A DNA stretch of 27,963 bases from Candidatus Woesearchaeota archaeon CG11_big_fil_rev_8_21_14_0_20_43_8 (GTDB lineage Archaea > Nanobdellota > Nanobdellia > Woesearchaeales > CG08-08-20-14): positions 1-27,963 of the forward strand of contig PCVE01000007.1 in the NCBI GenBank assembly GCA_002762705.1, in the 5' to 3' direction. How positions within the stretch are numbered: position 1 is the first letter of the stretch; every line of letters begins with the position of its first letter. The translations under genes and the position numbers were made by a program. The notes beneath the pieces are model-generated. The model ran no database searches. It saw nothing but the letters and a program-made list of their open reading frames with translations, and had not been told where the DNA came from. Of the stretch, positions 1 to 6,101 are shown piece by piece.

Positions 1-28
1 GGGCGGAATGAAAAAAGAGAAGAAGTGA
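1..28 (+). CDS. Possible 3' end of a gene (C-terminal 8 codons)
   Basis: The second plus-strand frame reads GGMKKEKK followed by TGA at 26-28, one base before the stop of the convergent tldE gene. Tight convergent ends are usual in this window, so this could be the tail of a gene entering from the left. A Gly-Gly-Met stretch and a charged end occur in several proteins, and nothing specific can be recognised from eight residues. Another frame stays open to a TAG at 43-45. The reading is a guess based on spacing. Confidence 0.2.
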
Positions 29-29
29 A

Positions 30-1325
30 TCAGAGTATCTTATAGCAACCTGGCTTTATCAATATAGGTCCTGTATAAATACAATCTCTCTGCTCGATCT
101 CTTCCCCGATCGATTCTATAGATGAGAACAAGTCAAGCATCTTTCCTGCGAACATCGTGCCTTCTTTTGGTATGAGCTGGCCGTTCTTCAGAAGATATAT
201 CTGCTCGGCCTTGACGCTGAAGTTCGTCGTCAATGGATCAGATGTGTGTGCGCCGATGAGTGTATCTATCACTAGTGCATCTTTTGCAGAGACATATGAA
301 TGCTTCTTCTTGCATCTCAAGATGACATTTGAGAAACCCATCCCAGAAGAAGTGGCGTTCCCTGTCGGTCTTGTTTTGGCATGCAATGCAGTGTTATGAT
401 CGTAGATGAATCCCTTCAGTATTCCCTTATCGATAAGCGTTGTGCGTGAACGCGGTGTGCCTTCAGAATCAAACACAGTCGAATTCATCCCACCTTTCAA
501 TGTGCCATCATCGAATATTGAAAGATTGTCTGACAGCAATTCTTCATTCTCTTTTCCGCAGAAGATGCTTTTCCATTTCTCTTTGTTCTTTCCGTCGAAG
601 TTCGGAAGGAATGCGCTATTCAGAAGAGAAGACGCCGCACGTGGAGTGATGATTATCGGAAGATCTTTCTCTTTTTGTCTCAATGTCTGAGGAGACAGGA
701 AATCATGCGCGGTTTTTTTGGTATTTTCACAGAGTGACTTTGGATCAAAAAGGAAATGATCATCTTGTGAATCATAGTAACTGCTCACTTTTCCATCTGA
801 CTTTATGATGCATGAAACATATACTGAGAATTCAGTCGCGCTTGCCTGCGTATCAAGACCATTTGAATTGAAGATACCGAACTTTGATCGCATCGAAGAG
901 ACTGCGCCTTGTGAAAGAGTCGTCTTCTTGTCTGTCGAATATGAGATGCAGTCCTTTGCCATCTTTGCGAAATCATCAGTCGACATCGACACGATTTTCC
1001 TGTCGAAGTTCTTCTGTGTTATGTATCTGCCTTGAGATGGGAAACCATATAGATATTCAAGCGGCTTTGTGTTCCTTGCAACTCTTATCGCGCGGGCTAT
1101 CGCTTGCTCATCCAGAATGTTTGTCTCGATTATGCCAATCTTCTTTCCTATCGCCACCTTGATTATGGCACGTTTATGATCTGAAGAATTGAAAAGATCT
1201 ATATCATTGTCCTGCATCTCGATCGAATCAACCCTGCTCTCGCTCAGATCGATGGAGATGAAATCACATCCTTTCGGCGGTCTCCTGCAGAATCTTCTGG
1301 CTATGTCAAAAAGATCCTCTTTCAT
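30..1325 (-). CDS. tldE: TldE/PmbA-like protein, partner of TldD
   Basis: A 431-residue member of the TldD/PmbA (peptidase U62) family. In characterised bacterial and archaeal pairs TldE binds TldD to form a heterodimeric metalloprotease that degrades or trims peptides in the cytoplasm; TldE itself lacks the metal site. Consistent with this, no HExxxH motif is present. Family hallmarks in the C-terminal half include DDGTLKGGMNSTVFDSEG, the RPTGNATSS segment and the Gly-rich FSNVIL region. The chosen start (MKEDLFDIARRF) gives an ATGA overlap (1322-1325) with the stop of the upstream tldD, so the two are almost certainly co-translated. An upstream start at 1367 is possible but would run 46 bases into tldD. 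Length is normal for the family. Confidence 0.9.
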   Translation of the reverse strand: MKEDLFDIARRFCRRPPKGCDFISIDLSESRVDSIEMQDNDIDLFNSSDHKRAIIKVAIGKKIGIIETNILDEQAIARAIRVARNTKPLEYLYGFPSQGRYITQKNFDRKIVSMSTDDFAKMAKDCISYSTDKKTTLSQGAVSSMRSKFGIFNSNGLDTQASATEFSVYVSCIIKSDGKVSSYYDSQDDHFLFDPKSLCENTKKTAHDFLSPQTLRQKEKDLPIIITPRAASSLLNSAFLPNFDGKNKEKWKSIFCGKENEELLSDNLSIFDDGTLKGGMNSTVFDSEGTPRSRTTLIDKGILKGFIYDHNTALHAKTRPTGNATSSGMGFSNVILRCKKKHSYVSAKDALVIDTLIGAHTSDPLTTNFSVKAEQIYLLKNGQLIPKEGTMFAGKMLDLFSSIESIGEEIEQRDCIYTGPILIKPGCYKIL

Positions 1326-2686
1326 TTTCCGCCCACCGTCGCTTTCCTGATCAATATGTGGGGGCAATTCCCGATCACCGGGACAGACTGTCCACCTTTC
1401 CCGCAGAATCCTGGAAAACCCTCTTGATATCTATCAGACACTTTCTCGATGTTCGCAAGTGTCTTCAATGTCGACCCTGCAAGCGAGACACCACGAAGAC
1501 GTTCGCAGAGCCTTCCATTCCTTATCATGAATCCTTCTTGAGCTGAGAATTGGAATGATCCCTTGGCTGTGTCGACCTGACCGCCTCTGCTTCCGCCTAG
1601 ATAGACACCTAACTTGATGCCTTCGAACAGTTCGTCTCGCTTGTACTGGCCTTTCTCTATGTATGTATTCGACATCCGTACCTGTGGGACATATGCGACA
1701 CTCTGGGCACGTGCGTTTCCTGTCGACTTCACATTCATCTCGGCTGCGGTCTCCCTTGAATGCATAAAAGACACCAGCCTGCCGGACTTTATCAATTGGG
1801 TCTTCTGCGCTTCTATGCCTTCATCATCAAAGAAGAATGATCCCCAGCCGCCCTTCAATGTAGAATCATCATAGACATTCACAAAATTCTTCGCGATCTT
1901 GTTTCCCATCATGCCCTGGAGGCATGAATCTTTTGATCTGACAAGATCGGCTTCTGCTGCATGGCCAAGCGCTTCATGGATGAATACATCAGTAAGGCCC
2001 GGATCGCAGACGACTGGATAGATGCCGCCTTTCGGCACGACAGCTTTTGTGAGCGAGAGGGCTTTTTTGTGCGCAGAAATCGCTATTTCAGGAAGGCTTT
2101 TTGTCAATTCAAATCCAGTGAGACCTCCTTTTCGGACATCGAATGATTCCATGACGCCGTTATCTTGTACTGTTACACTAGCGCCACAATAGCAGTAAGT
2201 GAGCCGCTGATGGATATCTGATCCTTCTGAATTCATGAAAGTCATATCTTTTCTTTGATCAAGATAGATTATCTGGTTGTTCTTTGTCTTCTTGCATTGG
2301 ATCTTTGAAAGGCCTAAGACAAGCTTCTTCTTTTCTTGAAGAGATATGTCTGCTGGATCGATCTTGAGCCTTGTTTTCTTGTCTGACTTGACTGCTTCTG
2401 AACCAAACAGTTCTTTATGCGATCTTGAATATTTATCAAGTGATCTCGCGGAATGGATCGCACGCCTGATCGCGTCATCTAGTTTTTTCTCATCTTCAAA
2501 ATACACAAAAGACCATGAATTTCCTAGAAGCAGCCTGATCGACCAGCCAAGTTTCATGCTTGATGCAAGCCTTTTTATCTGGTTGTTCCAGGCGATGGCT
2601 GTCGTGCTCTCGTTTGAATCCTGCCGAAATTCCCAATACTTGATATCAGCAGAATCGAGCTTTCGCGAGATAAGATCTAGATCCAT
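1322..2686 (-). CDS. tldD: TldD family metalloprotease
   Basis: A 454-residue catalytic subunit of the TldD/TldE protease. The zinc-binding motif HEALGHAAEAD is at about residues 237-247, with the HExxxH core intact. The family signatures DDSTLKGGWGSFFFDDEG and the GGSRGGQVDTAKGSF region follow. It is predicted to act in the cytoplasm on small or unfolded peptides; the natural substrate cannot be inferred here. The ATG at 2686 is preferred over an in-frame ATG at 2710, because an A/T-only TATA box lies at 2711-2720, 28 bases upstream of 2686, which fits a leaderless mRNA. The ATG at 2710 abuts that box. It is the first gene of a tldD-tldE operon. Confidence 0.92.
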   Translation of the reverse strand: MDLDLISRKLDSADIKYWEFRQDSNESTTAIAWNNQIKRLASSMKLGWSIRLLLGNSWSFVYFEDEKKLDDAIRRAIHSARSLDKYSRSHKELFGSEAVKSDKKTRLKIDPADISLQEKKKLVLGLSKIQCKKTKNNQIIYLDQRKDMTFMNSEGSDIHQRLTYCYCGASVTVQDNGVMESFDVRKGGLTGFELTKSLPEIAISAHKKALSLTKAVVPKGGIYPVVCDPGLTDVFIHEALGHAAEADLVRSKDSCLQGMMGNKIAKNFVNVYDDSTLKGGWGSFFFDDEGIEAQKTQLIKSGRLVSFMHSRETAAEMNVKSTGNARAQSVAYVPQVRMSNTYIEKGQYKRDELFEGIKLGVYLGGSRGGQVDTAKGSFQFSAQEGFMIRNGRLCERLRGVSLAGSTLKTLANIEKVSDRYQEGFPGFCGKGGQSVPVIGNCPHILIRKATVGGK

Positions 2687-2708
2687 ATCAAGAATAAGAA
2701 TAAAAAAC

Positions 2709-2720
2709 ATATATAATAAT
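2709..2720 (-). promoter_or_regulatory. TATA box of tldD-tldE
   Basis: On the minus strand the sequence reads ATTATTATATAT, centred 28 bases before the tldD ATG at 2686. This is the classical archaeal BRE/TATA distance to a transcription start, implying a leaderless message. Confidence 0.6.
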
Positions 2721-2731
2721 TTCTAAATAGA

Positions 2732-3319
2732 TCATAGGAACTTCTTGATGAGAGCCCTTACGACAAGCACTGTGATCCCGCCTTTGATCGCGCCATCTGC
2801 AGCTGTCCAGCCGTAGTATTTCGCTTTGCCTGGACCTTTCTTCTCGACTTCATCTTTTCGTTCCTCTTTGAACTCGATCATCTTTGCAAGATAATCAATA
2901 TTCGGACGGATGACATCATTGAACTCAATCTCTTTGTCGAGTGTCTTTCCGCTCTTCCTCTTAAAATCAGCCTTTATCTGATTTTTCATACTGTCAAGTT
3001 TATCGGTCTTATAGCTGTCGACAAGTTTGTCAAGTTCCATCTTGTAAGAATCATTGCAATCTTTCAAATATCCTGGAATAGAAAGCATATATTTCTCTTG
3101 ATCAGCCAGTTCATATGCGATCACTGCATTCTCAAGCGCGCTTTTGACATCTTTCCACATCTTGATATCGCGCTCGATCGGAGCCATATCAGTATCCCTA
3201 TGCTTGTCAAGCTCGCGCTTTGCTTTCTTCTTCGCTTTTGATGGATACGCAAGTACATTATAAGCTTTTCTTACTCCTTTGACTATTTTATATAAAAAAT
3301 CATTATCATCTTCTCCCAT
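2732..3319 (-). CDS. Lys-rich protein of unknown function with C-terminal hydrophobic helix
   Basis: A 195-residue protein that I do not recognise. It is rich in Lys, Glu and Asp and is probably mostly helical. It has a basic N-terminal stretch (SKAKKKAKRELDKHRD, about residues 28-43), a charged middle, and a C-terminal segment GGITVLVVRALIKKFL that could be a short tail anchor or amphipathic membrane helix. A Lys/Glu-rich linker (KEERKDEVEKKGPGKAKYYG) precedes that segment. No cysteines form a metal site and no enzyme motif is visible. The ATG at 3319 is preceded by GGGAGG ten bases upstream, a good ribosome binding site; a TTG start at 3337 would place that site inside the gene. It lies alone between the HIT genes and tldD. 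Confidence 0.75.
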   Translation of the reverse strand: MGEDDNDFLYKIVKGVRKAYNVLAYPSKAKKKAKRELDKHRDTDMAPIERDIKMWKDVKSALENAVIAYELADQEKYMLSIPGYLKDCNDSYKMELDKLVDSYKTDKLDSMKNQIKADFKRKSGKTLDKEIEFNDVIRPNIDYLAKMIEFKEERKDEVEKKGPGKAKYYGWTAADGAIKGGITVLVVRALIKKFL

Positions 3320-3437
3320 AAGTATCAATCCTCCCAAATCATATAATAATTATAATATTAATAGATGGCGAACCCCCGTTCGTTTCCCGGACGGAGTAAT
3401 ATATGGCAATTTATAAAATTTTGCAAAGATATCTCAG
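3320..3437 (-). promoter_or_regulatory. Intergenic spacer: promoter of the Lys-rich gene and an ORB-like/hairpin element
   Basis: The spacer holds an AT-rich block at about 3339-3362 (minus strand ATTAATATTATAATTATTAT) that could supply the TATA box. The Shine-Dalgarno GGGAGG lies at 3329-3334. A GC-rich island at 3371-3396 stands out from its AT-rich surroundings. On the minus strand it contains GGGAAACGAACGGGGG, close to the G-rich half of archaeal origin recognition boxes, and it can also fold as a six-pair hairpin (CCGTTC/GGACGG, one G-U) around a seven-base loop. There is no T-tract after it on the minus strand, so it is not an obvious terminator. Confidence 0.4.
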
Positions 3438-3959
3438 TCATGGCAGCCTTTTCAGCTGCTTGAAAAGGTAATTATCCTTGTCTTCTTTCATCACTGGAAG
3501 CTTCTTCTCATCAAGATTGACCACTTTGGTCTTTGGCGCCACATAGCTAATCATGAAAGCCGCATCTTTTATCCGGTTCTGCGCCTCGATCATGTCCTGC
3601 TCTGGAAGCTTTTTTGGCTCCCATTGAAGATTAAGTCCATCATCCTGTCTCCTTGGGATGACGTCTATGAACATATGACTGTTGTCATCAGAAGCAAGAT
3701 TGCTCATTATGATGTTTGTTCCGCCAAGCCCAAGGGCTTCAAAAAGGACGCTTGATGAGACATTCGCGACAAGAAAGAGATGCTCGGCCAGGTCTTCAGA
3801 GATCTCATCTATGAACTGCGAATGCTTTTTTGGAAACACACGTATGTGCCCTGAGACAACTCCTTCTTCAAGCAATATCGCCATCACGCGGTCATCTTCA
3901 TAGACGACAGGCGCTTTGCTGCTATCAGTCACTATGCCGCATAGAACGCAGGATGTCAT
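3438..3959 (-). CDS. HIT-domain protein with degenerate histidine triad
   Basis: A 173-residue protein with the HIT (histidine triad) fold: an N-terminal CxxC pair (C4, C7), the EDDRVMAILL strand region, GHIRVFPKKH (about 38-46), and the triad region SHMFIDVIPRRQDDGL near 94-109. Active HIT hydrolases and transferases carry HxHxH, and the middle His is the nucleophile. Here the positions read H95-F97-D99, so the nucleophile and the third His are absent. Nucleotide hydrolysis by the usual mechanism is therefore unlikely; nucleotide binding may remain. The C-terminal tail (LNLQWEPKKLPEQDMIEAQNRI) is helical. The gene overlaps the upstream HIT gene by ATGA (3956-3959), so the two are translationally coupled and may form a heterodimer, since HIT proteins are dimeric. 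Confidence 0.82.
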   Translation of the reverse strand: MTSCVLCGIVTDSSKAPVVYEDDRVMAILLEEGVVSGHIRVFPKKHSQFIDEISEDLAEHLFLVANVSSSVLFEALGLGGTNIIMSNLASDDNSHMFIDVIPRRQDDGLNLQWEPKKLPEQDMIEAQNRIKDAAFMISYVAPKTKVVNLDEKKLPVMKEDKDNYLFKQLKRLP

Positions 3960-4654
3960 CTCTGATCACCTGCTGTTTTCTTCTTAAGGAAATTCGCTAG
4001 CTCTTCGAGATTCATCCCATCGAACAATTGGGCAAGCTGCGGGTTCTGTGGAAGAATGGATTTGAATTTCTCTGGATCCTGGATAATCAGGTCTCTTATC
4101 TGTGGATTTGCATTCAGGAGATTCATGAGCTGTTCTTCCTGGTTCGCCTGCTGTTTCACATTTGGCGGTTGTTTCCCTGCCTGTTTATATGCTTGTACAA
4201 CTCTTGCTGTGATATGTTGCATCAAGGGCGCTTTAAGTTTCATGATCTCTTCAGGCGTTATCTTCTTAATCCCTGACTGGAACAATCCATCTCCTTTGTC
4301 CCGCGGGATGAGATGCATCGTGAAATGATATGCCTGCTGGCCTGCAGCGCCACCGCTCGCGATGAAGATGCTCATACCCTGCGCAAGCATTGCTTTTCTC
4401 ACAACACCGCAGAGCTTGGCTGTCTTCCTGAACATATGGGAGAATGTCTCATAAGGGATCTGAGGAAGAAGCATGTGATGATCTTTTGGGAACACTACAG
4501 TATGGCCTTTCGCTGCGGGATTTATATCAAGCACAGCCATGATCTTATCATCTGCGTAGACATCTTTAGAAGGGATCTCTTTTCGGTTTATGCGACAGAA
4601 CGGACACTGCTGCTTTATCATCTCTTCCTGTTCTTCAGGTGTCGGATCCGCCAT
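3956..4654 (-). CDS. HIT-domain protein with Thr in place of the catalytic His and an STI1-like C-terminal tail
   Basis: A 232-residue protein. Residues about 17-120 form a HIT domain: CPFC at 17-20, then DDKIMAVLDINPAAKGHTVVFPKDHH, then the triad segment YHFTMHLIPRDKGDG. The triad reads H110-x-T112-x-H114; the central nucleophilic His is replaced by Thr. From memory, related archaeal HIT proteins also lack this residue. After a Gln-rich linker, residues about 175-225 (NANPQIRDLI, then DPEKFKSILPQNPQLAQL) resemble the NP-repeat helices of STI1/XPC-binding domains, which bind hydrophobic protein segments. The ATG at 4654 fits a TATA box at 4679-4687 with leaderless spacing; in-frame ATGs at 4675 and 4741 are less likely. 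It is the first gene of a two-gene operon. Confidence 0.82.
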   Translation of the reverse strand: MADPTPEEQEEMIKQQCPFCRINRKEIPSKDVYADDKIMAVLDINPAAKGHTVVFPKDHHMLLPQIPYETFSHMFRKTAKLCGVVRKAMLAQGMSIFIASGGAAGQQAYHFTMHLIPRDKGDGLFQSGIKKITPEEIMKLKAPLMQHITARVVQAYKQAGKQPPNVKQQANQEEQLMNLLNANPQIRDLIIQDPEKFKSILPQNPQLAQLFDGMNLEELANFLKKKTAGDQR

Positions 4655-4678
4655 ATCGATAAGATGAGAAATCATACC

Positions 4679-4687
4679 TATAAAAAA
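4679..4687 (-). promoter_or_regulatory. TATA box of the HIT gene pair
   Basis: TTTTTTATA on the minus strand is centred 29 bases upstream of the ATG at 4654. It overlaps the first bases of the space after, or the stop of, the upstream oxidoreductase gene, so the HIT pair can be transcribed independently and without a leader. Confidence 0.5.
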
Positions 4688-4688
4688 T

Positions 4689-6026
4689 CTATGATAACCG
4701 AGCCCTTCGGACAGCCGTCTCGCATGCGACAGAAAGGACATCAGGAAGATTCGAAATTGAAGGACAGTATGCCAGCTCTACATCCGCTAGCTTGTCTGCT
4801 GTAAGACCAGATGCAATCGCCGCCGCCACAACGTTCACTTTAGCAGCTGCGCCGATACCGACTGATTGACAGCCAAGGACCTGTAATGTCGTCTTGTCGA
4901 TGATTATCTTTAGTGTTATATCATGTTTTTTTTCATCGCATATCGCCCACTCTGGGATATCTGTGGACCTCACTTTCACTGCGATCACACTGTAACCTGA
5001 ATCATCAGCTACTTTTGAGGTCATGCCGACAGACGCCACCTCAAGATCACCTATCATAGATGCAAATGCCATATTTGTCTCGTGGTAGAATGCATCGCCG
5101 CCAACAGAGTTGATGCCTGCTGCTTTGCCTTGAGCATATGCAAGAGTCGCAAGGCGGGAAGGGAGTTTCTGCTCAGATCCGATGATCTTTGTCTCGACTA
5201 TGTCGCCGACAGCATAGATATTCTTGTGATTCGTCTGCATGCGCGAGTTCACTTTCAGTCCATGGTCGCCGATCAAAAGTCCTGCGTCAGAGAACATCTT
5301 CAAGTCCACACGCGCGCCGCATGAGAGAAGGATTGTGTCGCATCTGATCTCTTCTTCTCCAATCTTCACACCGACAAGCGAATCACTTTCAGACAGTATC
5401 TTTGACAAGAGCTTTCCGAAATGGAACATTACTCCTTTTGTCACAAGATATTCTTCTATCATCTTTGCCATGTCTGTATCAAGCGATCGCGGAAACACAT
5501 TGCTAAGCGCCTCGACTACAGTGACTTTGCATGTCTTTCTAAGACCTGCTGCTGATTCAAGGCCGATCGGACCTGCTCCGACGATTAAGATGTGCTTCTT
5601 CTCTTTCGCTATGATCTTCTTTGCGTCATCTGTGCAGTGCAACGTGAAGATGCTTTTTCCAAGTAATGGTCTTATTCCATCTATCGGCGGGATAGATGCC
5701 GTTGAACCTGTTGCGATTATCAGCCTGTCGTATGGGATCCTTCGCCTTTTGTCTGTCCCGACCTGTTGGATCAAAACTTCATTCGCATCAGGGATTATTT
5801 TCAGACATTCATGGCTTTGCAGGACCTCAGTCCCTTTAAGGTTCAGCATATGCTCAAGCTTGCCTGCATCAAGTGTCTTATCAAGAATGAAAGGAAGCCC
5901 GCAAGGATGGAAGAGATTGAATTCTTTTCTGTCGACGATGATCACTTTCGCATCGCGGCATGCACGCTTCGCATACAGATGCGCGGCGAACCCGCCAGTC
6001 CCAAGACCTATTATGACTATGTTCAT
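4689..6026 (-). CDS. FAD-dependent NAD(P)H oxidoreductase, NADH oxidase/CoA-disulfide reductase type
   Basis: A 445-residue class-I pyridine nucleotide-disulfide oxidoreductase of the single-cysteine subgroup. The N-terminal FAD-binding GxGxxG is GLGTGG (residues 7-12). The redox Cys is C42 in FHPCGLPF, matching C42/C43 of NADH oxidases and CoA-disulfide reductases. The NAD(P)-binding motif is VGAGPIGLESAAG, the second FAD motif is YAVGDIVE, and the C-terminal dimerisation domain ends in ELAYCPS. Family members reduce O2, CoA disulfide, polysulfide or persulfide with NAD(P)H; the substrate cannot be set from sequence. It probably helps with redox balance or sulfur/oxygen defence in the cytoplasm. 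The ATG at 6026 (MNIVIIG) is supported by a TATA box 27 bases upstream; the longer frame from 6083 would run through that promoter. Confidence 0.88.
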   Translation of the reverse strand: MNIVIIGLGTGGFAAHLYAKRACRDAKVIIVDRKEFNLFHPCGLPFILDKTLDAGKLEHMLNLKGTEVLQSHECLKIIPDANEVLIQQVGTDKRRRIPYDRLIIATGSTASIPPIDGIRPLLGKSIFTLHCTDDAKKIIAKEKKHILIVGAGPIGLESAAGLRKTCKVTVVEALSNVFPRSLDTDMAKMIEEYLVTKGVMFHFGKLLSKILSESDSLVGVKIGEEEIRCDTILLSCGARVDLKMFSDAGLLIGDHGLKVNSRMQTNHKNIYAVGDIVETKIIGSEQKLPSRLATLAYAQGKAAGINSVGGDAFYHETNMAFASMIGDLEVASVGMTSKVADDSGYSVIAVKVRSTDIPEWAICDEKKHDITLKIIIDKTTLQVLGCQSVGIGAAAKVNVVAAAIASGLTADKLADVELAYCPSISNLPDVLSVACETAVRRARLS

Positions 6027-6048
6027 AGAATATCTAACAGCATAGTGC

Positions 6049-6079
6049 GTATAAAAAGGTTTATGCAAAATAATAAAAG
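6049..6079. promoter_or_regulatory. Divergent promoters of the oxidoreductase gene and hypF
   Basis: Two TATA boxes sit back to back in a 75-base gap. On the minus strand CCTTTTTATAC (6049-6059) is 27 bases before the oxidoreductase ATG at 6026. On the plus strand AATAATAAAAG (6069-6079) is 28 bases before the hypF ATG at 6102. Both transcripts would be leaderless, and their preinitiation complexes would overlap, so the two genes may compete or be co-regulated. Confidence 0.6.
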
Positions 6080-6101
6080 CCACAGATACGTATGCTACTT
6101 T

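Noticed and set aside
3371..3396. Intrinsic terminator for the HIT operon
   Set aside because: A hairpin can form but no T-tract follows it on the minus strand, and archaeal termination relies on T-runs.
5239..6045. 268-codon plus-strand frame across the oxidoreductase gene
   Set aside because: It is the complement of a well-supported FAD/NAD enzyme and has no recognisable motif.
5766..6101. N-terminal extension of hypF in the same open frame
   Set aside because: It is antisense to the oxidoreductase gene, contains the promoter of hypF, and the acylphosphatase domain begins normally at 6102.
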